Source: JBBDXI01 sp040902425 (GTDB lineage: Bacteria > Planctomycetota > Phycisphaerae > Phycisphaerales > UBA1924). From it: DNA of 48,281 nt. Below are positions 8,365 through 17,909 of the stretch, piece by piece (the first letter of the stretch is position 1; each line of letters starts with the position of its first letter). The translations under genes were made by a program, and so were the position numbers. A model generated the notes under the pieces. The model saw only the letters and a program-made list of their open reading frames with translations. It made no database searches and was not told the DNA's origin. The stretch lies in the NCBI GenBank assembly GCA_040902425.1, contig JBBDXI010000014.1:1-48281 (forward strand), given 5' to 3'.

Positions 8365-8419
8365 ATTATGGCGGCGGACCCTTCGGGGCCGGCTGGGGGG
8401 GCGCTAAGTCTCGGTTAAG
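8365..8419 (-). promoter_or_regulatory. Candidate Pho-box and -10 element ahead of pstS
   Basis: Read on the minus strand, CTTAACCG (8419-8412) is followed 11 bases later by CTTAGCGC (8408-8401), an imperfect direct repeat with the 11-bp period expected of Pho boxes. The half-sites resemble the cyanobacterial CTTAACCT type more than the E. coli CTGTCAT type. Downstream lies a CATAAT hexamer (8370-8365) usable as a -10, with no recognisable -35, which fits an activator-dependent promoter. The box sits about 50 bases before the likely start site. This is inferred from sequence pattern only. Confidence 0.35.
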
Positions 8420-8427
8420 AGGCGGGG

Positions 8428-8961
8428 CTAGCGCAGGGCCGTGGGCGCGAGGGCGCCGATCAGGAGCGGGGCCGTGGGCCGGGCGCTGATGGGGCTGCCG
8501 TGGGACGGCGTGAAGAGGACCGAGAGCTGGCCCTCGGAATCCGCCACACGGTCGCCGCCCGAGCCGGGGGCGAGGAGGCTGAGCTCGAAGACAAACCCGG
8601 GCCCGGGAGCGAGTTGCCGCATGGCCGCGCGGGTCTGCTCGCGGTCGAACACCCACGCGGCCACCCGCTCGCCGGCGGGGTTCTCGATGCGGAACTCGAA
8701 GGCCCCGTCGGCGGCCACGGGGATGGGGTAGCGGCCGGAGTCGGCGTAGACGTAGACGACGACGCGGGTGGTGTCGCGGAAGCGGTTCTGGTCGGTGTCG
8801 ACGAAGTCCGACGCGATGGGGACCAGCGTGTCGGGCGCTGCCGAGGCCGGCGTCCGCGGGGCCCGGGGGCCGTAGTCGGACACGCACCCGGCGAGCAGGA
8901 GCCCGCCGGCGAGGGCGGCCGCGGGGAGGCAGAGCGGACTGGAGCGGGAGTGCGTGGTCAT
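8428..8961 (-). CDS. Secreted lipoprotein of unknown function beside the secretin gene
   Basis: A 177-residue protein with a lipoprotein signal peptide ending in the lipobox LLLAGC, so the mature protein would be lipid-anchored. Asp at position +4 after the Cys does not obviously specify inner-membrane retention. The mature region contains SDFVDTDQNRFRDTTRVVVY followed by several predicted beta strands (VYADSGRYPIPV, AFEFRIENPAGERVAAWVF). I do not recognise a named family. Only 9 bp separate it from the stop of the giant secretin gene, so it is the last gene of the T2SS transcript. Secretins often need a lipoprotein pilotin for outer-membrane delivery, and this gene is a positional candidate for that role; sequence similarity to GspS or PilF is not apparent. 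Confidence 0.75.
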   Translation of the reverse strand: MTTHSRSSPLCLPAAALAGGLLLAGCVSDYGPRAPRTPASAAPDTLVPIASDFVDTDQNRFRDTTRVVVYVYADSGRYPIPVAADGAFEFRIENPAGERVAAWVFDREQTRAAMRQLAPGPGFVFELSLLAPGSGGDRVADSEGQLSVLFTPSHGSPISARPTAPLLIGALAPTALR

Positions 8962-8970
8962 TGCGGAAGA

Positions 8971-11900
8971 CTAGCGGCGGCGGATGTGGTGGGATGTGCG
9001 GGAGGCTGAGGCCGGCTCGGCGGGCTCGGGGAGCGGGGGGGCGAGCCCCGGGGTGGGGGCGGCCGCGCCGGATTCGTGGGCGGGGGCCGGGGCTTCAGGG
9101 CTCGCGGGGGCCTCGGGAGCAGCCGGCGGGGGGTAGGCCACGCTGTCTTCCATGTTGTCGCGCTTCAGGGCGTCGCGGACGGCGCGGGGGTTCTCAAGGG
9201 CGTCGATCTTCCGCTCGCTGATCCGGCGGAAGCGGTCCACGCCCTCGGGCGAGTCGTTGTAGATGACCTTGGGGGTCACGATCATCAGGAGCTCGGTCTT
9301 GACATCGGAGTCCTGGTGAGAGCGAAAGATGCCGCCGACCAGGGGGAGGTCGCCCAGGAGGGGCATCTTGGTCCGGCGCTCCTGCTGCGTGGTCTGGATG
9401 AGGCCGCCGATGACGACCGTCTGGCCGTCCTTGACGGTGATGACGGTCTGGACCTTGCGCTGGGTGATGACGGGGGCGGCGAAGTCGGCGGAGATCTGGG
9501 TGGTGCGGCTGGAGAGGGAGGAGATCTCGGGCTTGAGGTCCATCCGCACGAAGCCGTCGGGGCTGATGGAGGGGGTGACATTGAGGATGATGCCGATGTC
9601 GCGGCGCTCGACGTTGGCCTGCTGGGAGCCGCCGGTGAAGAAGGTGCTGACGTTGGTGACGATGGCGATGTTGTCGCCGACCTGGATGGTCGCCGGCTCG
9701 TTGTTGCGGGCGGTGACGGAGGGGCGGCTGAGGACCTGGAGCTTGCCTTGGGCCTCAAGAGACCGCAGGAGCAGCTCGAAGTCGTTGGAGGCGAAGGTGA
9801 GGTTGGGGATGCCCAGGGCGGAGGCGACGCCGGCGCCCGCGGCCAGGGAGGCGATGTTGAGGCCGTCGCCGCCGATGTTCTTCAGCCTGACGTCGGCGCC
9901 CCAGGTGTCGGCGTTGTCGAGCGTGACCTCCGCCAGCAGGACCTGGATGACGACCTGGGGTGGGGCGGCGTCGAGCTCCTGGACCATGTCCAGGACCATG
10001 TCCATGTAGCGGGGCGAGGTGGAGATGACCAGCTTGTTGGACTTCTCGTCGCCGACGACGGTGACCTCCTGCTCGAGGCGGCGCATGGCGGCGCCGGCCT
10101 GGTCGGCGCTGAGGGTGGCCCGCTCCAGGCCGGACTCGCCCCGGAAGTAGGCGGCGAGGGTGGCCTCGATGTCCTTGGCCTTGGCGTTCTTGACGGCGTA
10201 GACCTCCTGGCGTCGCTCGAGGGCCTCGATGGCGTCGAGGTCCTGGACGACCTGCTTCACGCGGATGAGGTACTCGTCGGTGCCGGAGACGATCAGGGTG
10301 TTGGTGCGGGCGTCGATGGCGATCGAGAGCTCCTGGCGCTCGTCGGGGACGGGGGTGAGCGTCGGGGCGGTGCCGCCGGGCATGGGCCCGTCGGGGCCCA
10401 TGATCTCCGTGGGGGCCATGGTGGGCACCAGCACGTACTTGTTGCCCTGCTGGCGGAGGGTGAAGATGTCGCGGAGCAGGTCCGCCATGGCGCGGACGTC
10501 GGCGTTCTTGAGGGTGAACTGCTCGATGCGGCGGGCGCCGGCGGTGGTGGTGTCGAGGTCCTCGATGATCGCCTGGATCACGGCCATGACCTGGGAGGGG
10601 GCCTTCACCATGACCGAGTTGGTCCGCAGGTCGGGGGTGAGCGTGACCTGCTCGCGGATGGCCCCGTCTACCTGGGCCTCGGTGGGCGGCCCGCCGATGC
10701 GATCCACGAGGTTCTGGGCCAGCTTCTCCCGGAAGAACCGGATGTTGGTGGCCTGGCGGGCGGCGATGTCGTTGCTGCCGCTGACCGTGCGGCCGGCGAG
10801 GATGTTCTGGAGCAGCCCCACCACTTCCAGCGCGTTGGCGGAGCGCAGGCCGATGCGGCGGATGTCCTGGGCGGTGCCGATGTCGGCGTTCTCGAGGCGG
10901 TCGATGAGCCGGCGGATCTCGGCGATGTCGGCCTCGGTGCCCATGGCGACCAGGGCGTTGAGCCGCTCGTTGGGGATGATCGAGACCGCTTCGCGCCCCC
11001 GGCGCGCGTTCTCCTTCTCGACGTAGAGCTCGCGGACGGTCAGGGCCGCCTCGGAGGCGCGACCCGATTTCAGCGTGATCAACTCGGTCCGCATCCCCTC
11101 GAACAGGGCGGGGTTGCCCTTGGAGAGGGACGTGATGAGCTCCTTGACGACCTGCAGGTTCTCGTCGCTGCTGGCGACGATGAGCAGGTTCGACGCGGCG
11201 TCGGCCTCGATGCTGAAGGCGTCGAGCGGGCTGCGGATCTCGCCGGTGCGCTGGGCGGCGGCGATGCGCTCGCGCATGAGGTTGGCGATGCGCGGGGCGA
11301 TGGAGGCGGCATCCACGCCGGTGATGGGGATGACGTGCAGGCCGACGGTGGCGTTGGCCTGGTCGCTGTCGAGGGCGCCGAGCATGGCCTCGAGGATGGA
11401 GAAGTTGGTCTGGCTGGTGGAGACCACCAGGGCGTTGGTCCTCATGTCCGGAACGATGACGAGGCGGTCCTCGGGGCGGGCGGAGGGGAGCGTCTGGCGC
11501 TGGCGGAAGATCTCGCCGACGATGGCCGCGACACGGTCGGCGGCGGCCCGCTGGAGGGGGAACATGCGGACGGTGTTGCTGGCGGCGGCGGCCTCGACGT
11601 CGAGCATGCCGACCAGCTCGCGGACGATCTCGTTGTTGGCGGGGGAGCCGACGACGATCAGGGCGTTGAGCTGGGGCTCGGGGGTGATGACGAGGCCGGT
11701 GAGGGGCGCGAAGAGGTCGGCCTGAATGCGGGAGGCGGGGTCGTCGAGCTTGCCGCCGGTCTTCAGGAGGCGCAGGCGGCCGATCTGGCGCTGGAGGCCG
11801 AGGGCCTCGGGCGTCACGGTCATGCCCTGGACGAGGACCTGGCGGAGGGTGGTGGCGAGCGTGGCGGCGTCGGCGTGCTTGAGGGGGATGAGCGTGGGCT

Positions 11901-14900
11901 CGACCCACTTGGCGGCCTGGTCGCTGTCGAGGTCGCGGATGAGGACTTCGACGAGAGCCACGGCCTCGTCGCGCCCGGCGGCGATCAGCGTGTTGGTGCG
12001 CTCATCGACGGTGACGGCGATCTCGCCGGCGAGGGCCTTGCCGGTGGCGGTCGTCGGCAGGCCCTGGCGGCGCGTGCCGGGGAGGCGGCGGAGGCCATCC
12101 CCCTGGCGGAAGAGGTCGTCGATCACGCCCTTGACGCGGGTGGCGGACGCGTTGGAGAGCGGGAAGACGCGGACGAGCACCGCCTCGCCGAGCGGGAGCG
12201 TGTCGAGGACCTTGATGACCTCGGTCAGGCTGGCGACGTTCTCCGGCGTGCTGCCGATGATGACCGAGTTAGTCTGGTCGTCCGCGATGAGGCGGATGGG
12301 CTTGGCGAGGTCCACCGTCGGGTCGGTCTTCTCCAGGCCGTTGCGGGCGACGCTGAGGCGGCGGACCTGCTCGGCGAGGGCCGCGGCCGGGCCGGTCTTG
12401 GCGGCCTGGTCGGCGGGGTTGAGCATGCCGCGGAGGGTGGTGACCAGGGCGCTGGCGGTGGCGAGCTTGAGGCCGACGATGGCGATCTTCTGGTCGCCCT
12501 CGGCGGGGGCGGCATCCAGGGCTCGGACGAGGCTGACGAGGGCCTCGCCATCCTGGGGGCTGGCGACGACGACCAGGGCGCGGCGCGAGAGCAGGGGGAC
12601 GATGGTCACCGGCTCGCTGACGATGCCGGGGCGGTCCTCGGGCTGGGGGCGGGTGACGCCGAGCTGCTCGAGCTGGCGGCGGACCTCCTCGGGGGAGTTG
12701 TTCTGGACGTCGATGATGAACACCGACTGGGCCATGCCGGGGACGCCGGCCCTGGGCGGCTGGCCATCCGGGCCGGGGAGCGTGCCGTCGAGCTCGCGGA
12801 CGGTCTTCTCGATCTCCTCGAACATGGGGCCGCTGCTGGCGATGACCAGGGAGTTGCTGGAGCGGTCCACCTCGACGGCGAGGACCTCGTTGCGCTGGCG
12901 GGCGGTCTGGGTGAACGTGGTCGCCAGGGTGCGCTGGAGGCGGGCGGCGGGGATGTTCTTGAGGGTGAGGACGCGGACGGCGGCGCGGGCGCGGTCGCCC
13001 TGCTGCTGGAGGACCTCGGCGAGGGCCTTGATCTGGGCGAAGTCCTCCTCCTCGGCGCGGATGATGAGGGAGTTGCTGGTGTCGTCGCCGACGATGACGA
13101 CGGCGCGCGGGCCGCCGGCGCCGGCGCCCGTGCGGGGCTGGTTGGCGAAGAGCTCGCGGACGGCCCCGGCGATCTGCGAGGCCTTGCCGGTGGCGAGGGG
13201 GAGGACGTGGGCCTGGGGGAACTTCTGGAAATCGGGGACATCGATCTGCGTGACCAAGGCGCGGATGCGCTGCATGTCCTGGCGCCCGGCGAACACAACA
13301 AGCGAGTTGGTCTGGGGCTCGGCGGAGACGGTGGGCGTGGGCTCGTTGTCCACGAGGACCAGGGGCTGGAACGTCTCTTCCTGCGGGCGCTGGCCGCGCC
13401 CCTGGTTCTGCTGGCGGGCCTGCTCGCGGCGGAAGCGGGACTCGACGGGTGCGCGGAAGCCCTCGTTGAGGGCGCGGGAGACGCTGCTGGCGTCGGCGTG
13501 CTTGAGGGGGATGACGGCGAGCTGGCGGGAGGTGTCGTACTCCTCGGTGTCGAGCTTCTTGAGCAGCTCGCGGAGGCCGGGCCACTGGCTCTCCTCAGCG
13601 CTGACGACCAGGGAGTTGGAGGCGGGGTCGGGGACGATGGTGACGTTGCGGGCGGCGGGGGTGGCGTCGGGGGCGAAGCGCCCGTAGAAGACCTCCAGGG
13701 CCTTGGCGGTGTTCTCGGCCTTGGCGAACTCGAGCTTGACGAACTCGGTCTTGCGGACGACCTGGGTGGCGACGTCGAGGGTCTCGATCATCCTGTCGAT
13801 GTCGCGGACCTGGTCGGCGGTGCCGGAGTAGGTGACGGTGTTGTCGGAGCGGGTGTAGTCGATGGTGGCCTCGGGCTCGCCGGGGACGGTGGGCCGGGCG
13901 CGGATCATCTGATCCACAGTCCAGGCGACCTCGAAGGCCAGGGCGTGCTGGAGCTTGATCCGCTTGACCTCGACGAGGGGCCGGTCGAGCTGGACGTCGA
14001 TCTGCGCGACCTGGGCGAGCACGAGCTTCACGTTCTCATCAGAGCCGGTGACGAGCAGCGTGTTGTTGCGGCGGATGGGCGTGATCTTGACCTTCAGCCC
14101 CTGCGGGAGGGCGGAGCGGAGGCCCTGGGCGACCTCGTCGGCCCGGGCGCTCTTGAGGGAGATGGTCACGACCTTGGTGCTCTCGGCGGTGGGCGGGGAG
14201 TCCAGCGTCTCGATGAGCTGCTTCAGATGCGGGACGTCGTCCCCCAGGGCCGAGACGATGACGGAGTTGGTGCTGGGCTGGGGGGTGACGATGACCTGCG
14301 ACTCGGGGCGGCCGCCGCGGGGGAACTGGGCGCGGACGAGGGAGGCGATCTCGTCGGCCTCGCGGTTGCGGACGACGAAGACCTCGATCTGGCGGTCCTT
14401 GCCGAGCTCGGGCTGGTCGATCATCGCCAGCAGGTCCCTGGCGGCGCTGATGGCGGGGGGCTCGGCGGTGATCACCAGCAGGTTGCCGTCGGCGGAGCCG
14501 ATGACGGAGATCCCCTCGGGGCCCTGCCCGGCGGCCTGGGCCCGCTCGGTGAGGACGCGGCGGATGGTGTCGGCGGCGCGCCCGGCGGGGGCGTGCTTGA
14601 GGGTGATCGTCTCCATGACCGTGTCGGGCTTGCCGGCGGCGGTCTTGAGGTCTTCGAGGTACGCGGCGGCCTGGTCCACCCGCTCCTTCTTCCCGATGAG
14701 CAGGAGCATGCGGCGGGGGGCATCGACCTGGACGAAGACGGCGTCGGGGTCCGGGCCGCGCCAGAAGCGCCAGCCGGGGGTGGCGGTGACCTGGCGGATC
14801 ATCTCGGCGAGGGCGCGGAGGTCCCCCCGCTCGACCTGGACGGCGCGGGCGAGGAGCTTGGCGCTCTCGCCGGCGGGGCGGTCGAGCTCGGCGATCATCT

Positions 14901-17880
14901 TCGTCATGGTCTCCAGGGCGTCGCCCTGACCCATGAGGATGACGCTGTTGACCTGCTCGCTGGCGTGGACGAAGACCTTATCGTCGCCGGCCTCGTTGCC
15001 GCGCCCGCTCCAGATGGCGCCCATGCGCTCCCAGCGGAGTTCCTCGGCGATGTTCTCGAGCGTCTCGCGGATGTCGGCGACCCGGGCGTGCTGGAGGGGA
15101 ACGACCTTGTAGCTCAGCTCCCGGGCCTTGGCCGGGGCGTCGAAGGTGGAGACGAGGGTCTGGATCTCGGCGAAGTCCTCGTCGGTGCAGGCGACGATGA
15201 GCGTGCCGCTGCGCTTGTCGCCGGCGATGGCCAGCTTGGCGCTCGCGCGCCGGGGGGCCCGGGGCGATGCGGCTGCGCGGTCGGTGAAGAACTTCTGGAG
15301 GGCGGTGGCGACGGTGGTGGCGTCGGCGCGCTCGAGCTTGAGGTAGCGGACGGGGAGGTTGGCGCCGGCGCTGTTGCCGATCTGCGAGACCCCGCGGATC
15401 AGGTCGGTGACGCCCTGAAAGTCGGTCTCGTTGGCCCAGATGATGAGGGCGCCGCCGGCGGGGTCGGAGGAGCAGACCACCGGGCCGGTGAAGCCGCCGT
15501 TGTTCCCGGGGGCGGCCCGGCCGATCTGCTGGACGGTCTGGCGGATCAGGTTGGCGATGGGCTCGGCCTCGGTGCCGGCGGGGAGTTCGACGATGCGGCA
15601 GCGCGTGGGCTCGGGGGGCATCTGCCGCTCGAGCTGCGCGGCGAGGGCGGCGGCGCGGTCGGCGGCGCGCTGCGGGCCGACGACGATGAGGCTGTTCGAG
15701 GCCGGATCGACGGCGATGGTCACGCTGGTCTTCGGGGGATCGTCGATGATGCGCAGCGCGGAGGCGCCGAACATCGCCGCGGCCGCGCTGAGGGGCATGC
15801 CTCCGCCGGCCGAGGGGGTAGCGTCGCCGTGCGTCGTGGGCTTCTCGGGCTCGCCCGGGGGCGGCTGGGCGGGGACGGCGGTCTTCTTCTCCGGCCGGCC
15901 GAGGAGCTCATCGACGGTGATGATGTCCACCTTGACGCCGTTCTGCTGCTCGAGGAGCCGCTTCAGGGTCTCGGCCATCAGGGCGGCGTCGGCGCGGGAG
16001 CGGTCCACGGTGACCATGCGCATCTGACGGGCGCCGTCGGTGGTGGCGGCGTCGAGCTTTCGGGCCATCTCCTCGATGCCCGTCATCTGCTCGGGCGTGG
16101 CGCGGACGAGCAGGGCGTTGCTGGGGCGATCGACGCGCAGGACGGGCGCGATCTCGCCCGGGCGGAGCGGGGCCATCAGGGCCTGGATGGTGGCGGCGAG
16201 CTCGCCCGCGTCGGCGTTGGCCAGGGGGATGATGCGGACCTGGTCGATGACGAGGCTCGACTCGGTGCTGCGGAGCAGCTCGGAAAACCTGTCCACGCCG
16301 ACGCGCGACCCGACGAGCGTGATCGTGCGGGACTCGGCGTCGAGCGTCGCGGCGACGGGCTCGGCCTTCGACTGGTCGGTCGCCGTCCACAGCGTGTTGA
16401 CCTTGCCGAGGATGGCCGCGGGCTCGCCCTGGGCGATGCGGACCTGGCGGATCTCGCGGGAGGGCTCGGTGGCGCTGTCGATGCCGGTGACGATCTGCTC
16501 GAAGGCGGCGACATCCGCATCCGGGCCGGTCACGATCAGGCTCTTGCCGTCGGAGCCGGGGCCGTACTTCAGGATGGCGGCCTGGCGGGACGTGAGGAGG
16601 CGGCCGGCGAACTGCTCGACGGCGGCCGGGGAGAGGTTCTTCAGGCGGATGACGGCGGCGCGGCGCTCCGGCTGGGCGCTGCCGGCGCCCTGGCGGCTGC
16701 CCGGGTCGATCTCGGCGATGAGGGCCGCGGCCTGGGCGAGGAGCGCGGCGGGGCCGACGACCGTCACCTTGCCGTTCTCGGGGATGGGCAGGACAGTGGG
16801 CTTCTGCGCGCCCTCCACCTTGGCGAAGAGGGCGTTGAGCTGCTGGGCGGCCTGCTGGGGCGCGACGGCCTCGAGGGCGAAGGTCATCATCTGGTGCGTG
16901 CCGGCGGGGCCGCCCTCGGGGACGTCGATGAGGGCGATCAGCTCCTCGACGACGCGGATGCGGGCCTCGGGGCCCACGGCGATGATGGCGTTGATCCGCG
17001 GGTCGGGCTGGAGGTTGAGCCCGGCGATGTCGATCTCTTCCAGCGTGCGGGGCTTGTTGTCCTTGTCGTAGATGACGGTCGTCTTCCGCTGGCCCACGAG
17101 GCCCTTAAGCGCGTTGAAGACGGCGTCGGCCTTGGCGTGCTTGATGGGGAAGAGGCGGTAGGCCGAGTCGATGGGCTTGATGCCGTCGATCGAGCTGACG
17201 ATCGAGAGGATGCGGCGGCACTGGGCCGCGGTCTCGACGACGATCAGCATGTTCTGGGGCGGGACGGCGGTGACCGACCCGTACTCGGCGATGAGGGGCT
17301 TGATCTGCTCGGCGACGGTCTCGGCGCGGGAGTTGGCCAGGGGGATGGTGAGGTTGATGATCTGCTCGGGGCGCGCGTCGTCGGGCACCTCGCCCCTGGC
17401 CACGAGGGTGGCCTTGCGGGAGGAGTCCTTGAGCGTGCCGAGGTAGAGGTAGTCCTTCTCGCGGCGGAGCTGGAGGCCCTTGGGCTGGAGGTTCAGGTTG
17501 AGGATGGTGAGGGCGTTCTCGAAGGTGAACGTCTCGCCGCTGATGAAGGTCATGGTCTCCTGGGGGGCCGGGGCCTCGTAGATGATCGGGACGCCGGCCT
17601 CGCGGGAGAAAAAGTCGAGCACCTGGTGGAAGGGGGCATCCTTGAAGTTGAAGCGGATGCCGGCGGGCGGCTGGGCCTCGGCGGGAGCCGCGGCCGGCGC
17701 GGCGTCGCCCGGCGCGGGCGCTGGGGCTGGGGCAGGGACGGGGGCGGCGGCCTCGGGGGCGGGCGTGGCGGGGGCTGGGCTCTGGGCCTGCCCGGGCGGC
17801 TCCTGGGCGGCGCCGGCGGCGGCGACGAGGTACGCGGCGCAGAGGGCCATGGCCAGCCGCGGGTGAGTCTTGTGGTTCAT
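8971..17880 (-). CDS. gspD: Giant type II secretion secretin (GspD-like) with about 29 N1-type domains
   Basis: A 2969-residue secretin, roughly four times the usual GspD length. Order: signal peptide (residues 1 to about 25), Pro/Ala linker to about 72, an N0/STN-like domain (IRFNFKDAPFHQVLDFF), then from about 172 to 2638 a continuous series of N1-type domains of about 85 residues. Each has the pattern IPLKHADAxxVAxxL, a loop, NSLIVSG and a final helix ending LD; I count about 29. The secretin pore domain follows (about 2641-2868), with VVIQVLLAEVTLDNADTWGA, LSRPSVTARNNEPATIQVG, RDIGIILNVTP, VVIGGLIQTT and PLLGDLPLVGGIF, then a Pro/Ala tail. The ATG at 17880 has GGAG 9 bases upstream; the open frame further upstream is a shadow of gspM. 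It would form the outer-membrane channel of the secretion system encoded by the preceding genes. Confidence 0.95.
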   Translation of the reverse strand: MNHKTHPRLAMALCAAYLVAAAGAAQEPPGQAQSPAPATPAPEAAAPVPAPAPAPAPGDAAPAAAPAEAQPPAGIRFNFKDAPFHQVLDFFSREAGVPIIYEAPAPQETMTFISGETFTFENALTILNLNLQPKGLQLRREKDYLYLGTLKDSSRKATLVARGEVPDDARPEQIINLTIPLANSRAETVAEQIKPLIAEYGSVTAVPPQNMLIVVETAAQCRRILSIVSSIDGIKPIDSAYRLFPIKHAKADAVFNALKGLVGQRKTTVIYDKDNKPRTLEEIDIAGLNLQPDPRINAIIAVGPEARIRVVEELIALIDVPEGGPAGTHQMMTFALEAVAPQQAAQQLNALFAKVEGAQKPTVLPIPENGKVTVVGPAALLAQAAALIAEIDPGSRQGAGSAQPERRAAVIRLKNLSPAAVEQFAGRLLTSRQAAILKYGPGSDGKSLIVTGPDADVAAFEQIVTGIDSATEPSREIRQVRIAQGEPAAILGKVNTLWTATDQSKAEPVAATLDAESRTITLVGSRVGVDRFSELLRSTESSLVIDQVRIIPLANADAGELAATIQALMAPLRPGEIAPVLRVDRPSNALLVRATPEQMTGIEEMARKLDAATTDGARQMRMVTVDRSRADAALMAETLKRLLEQQNGVKVDIITVDELLGRPEKKTAVPAQPPPGEPEKPTTHGDATPSAGGGMPLSAAAAMFGASALRIIDDPPKTSVTIAVDPASNSLIVVGPQRAADRAAALAAQLERQMPPEPTRCRIVELPAGTEAEPIANLIRQTVQQIGRAAPGNNGGFTGPVVCSSDPAGGALIIWANETDFQGVTDLIRGVSQIGNSAGANLPVRYLKLERADATTVATALQKFFTDRAAASPRAPRRASAKLAIAGDKRSGTLIVACTDEDFAEIQTLVSTFDAPAKARELSYKVVPLQHARVADIRETLENIAEELRWERMGAIWSGRGNEAGDDKVFVHASEQVNSVILMGQGDALETMTKMIAELDRPAGESAKLLARAVQVERGDLRALAEMIRQVTATPGWRFWRGPDPDAVFVQVDAPRRMLLLIGKKERVDQAAAYLEDLKTAAGKPDTVMETITLKHAPAGRAADTIRRVLTERAQAAGQGPEGISVIGSADGNLLVITAEPPAISAARDLLAMIDQPELGKDRQIEVFVVRNREADEIASLVRAQFPRGGRPESQVIVTPQPSTNSVIVSALGDDVPHLKQLIETLDSPPTAESTKVVTISLKSARADEVAQGLRSALPQGLKVKITPIRRNNTLLVTGSDENVKLVLAQVAQIDVQLDRPLVEVKRIKLQHALAFEVAWTVDQMIRARPTVPGEPEATIDYTRSDNTVTYSGTADQVRDIDRMIETLDVATQVVRKTEFVKLEFAKAENTAKALEVFYGRFAPDATPAARNVTIVPDPASNSLVVSAEESQWPGLRELLKKLDTEEYDTSRQLAVIPLKHADASSVSRALNEGFRAPVESRFRREQARQQNQGRGQRPQEETFQPLVLVDNEPTPTVSAEPQTNSLVVFAGRQDMQRIRALVTQIDVPDFQKFPQAHVLPLATGKASQIAGAVRELFANQPRTGAGAGGPRAVVIVGDDTSNSLIIRAEEEDFAQIKALAEVLQQQGDRARAAVRVLTLKNIPAARLQRTLATTFTQTARQRNEVLAVEVDRSSNSLVIASSGPMFEEIEKTVRELDGTLPGPDGQPPRAGVPGMAQSVFIIDVQNNSPEEVRRQLEQLGVTRPQPEDRPGIVSEPVTIVPLLSRRALVVVASPQDGEALVSLVRALDAAPAEGDQKIAIVGLKLATASALVTTLRGMLNPADQAAKTGPAAALAEQVRRLSVARNGLEKTDPTVDLAKPIRLIADDQTNSVIIGSTPENVASLTEVIKVLDTLPLGEAVLVRVFPLSNASATRVKGVIDDLFRQGDGLRRLPGTRRQGLPTTATGKALAGEIAVTVDERTNTLIAAGRDEAVALVEVLIRDLDSDQAAKWVEPTLIPLKHADAATLATTLRQVLVQGMTVTPEALGLQRQIGRLRLLKTGGKLDDPASRIQADLFAPLTGLVITPEPQLNALIVVGSPANNEIVRELVGMLDVEAAAASNTVRMFPLQRAAADRVAAIVGEIFRQRQTLPSARPEDRLVIVPDMRTNALVVSTSQTNFSILEAMLGALDSDQANATVGLHVIPITGVDAASIAPRIANLMRERIAAAQRTGEIRSPLDAFSIEADAASNLLIVASSDENLQVVKELITSLSKGNPALFEGMRTELITLKSGRASEAALTVRELYVEKENARRGREAVSIIPNERLNALVAMGTEADIAEIRRLIDRLENADIGTAQDIRRIGLRSANALEVVGLLQNILAGRTVSGSNDIAARQATNIRFFREKLAQNLVDRIGGPPTEAQVDGAIREQVTLTPDLRTNSVMVKAPSQVMAVIQAIIEDLDTTTAGARRIEQFTLKNADVRAMADLLRDIFTLRQQGNKYVLVPTMAPTEIMGPDGPMPGGTAPTLTPVPDERQELSIAIDARTNTLIVSGTDEYLIRVKQVVQDLDAIEALERRQEVYAVKNAKAKDIEATLAAYFRGESGLERATLSADQAGAAMRRLEQEVTVVGDEKSNKLVISTSPRYMDMVLDMVQELDAAPPQVVIQVLLAEVTLDNADTWGADVRLKNIGGDGLNIASLAAGAGVASALGIPNLTFASNDFELLLRSLEAQGKLQVLSRPSVTARNNEPATIQVGDNIAIVTNVSTFFTGGSQQANVERRDIGIILNVTPSISPDGFVRMDLKPEISSLSSRTTQISADFAAPVITQRKVQTVITVKDGQTVVIGGLIQTTQQERRTKMPLLGDLPLVGGIFRSHQDSDVKTELLMIVTPKVIYNDSPEGVDRFRRISERKIDALENPRAVRDALKRDNMEDSVAYPPPAAPEAPASPEAPAPAHESGAAAPTPGLAPPLPEPAEPASASRTSHHIRRR
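9964..17367 (-). repeat. Protein-level tandem array of about 29 secretin N1-type domains inside gspD
   Basis: Each unit starts with a strand such as VIPLKHADA, LFPIKHAKA, TLIPLKHADA or FTLKNADV, continues through a helix, a variable loop, a strand of the type TNSLIV/NALVV/SNSLVV and a closing helix ending in LD or ID. Mean spacing is about 85 residues. The units are diverged, so the array appears ancient rather than a recent DNA-level expansion. Some units carry inserts, for example a Pro/Gly-rich stretch in about the seventh unit. Classical GspD has N1, N2 and N3, all of this fold. The count was made by eye and may be off by one or two, since several units (such as those at about 15300-15700) are weak. 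Confidence 0.85.
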
Positions 17881-17909
17881 CGTCGCTACTCCGTGAAACG
17901 CACGCGAAT

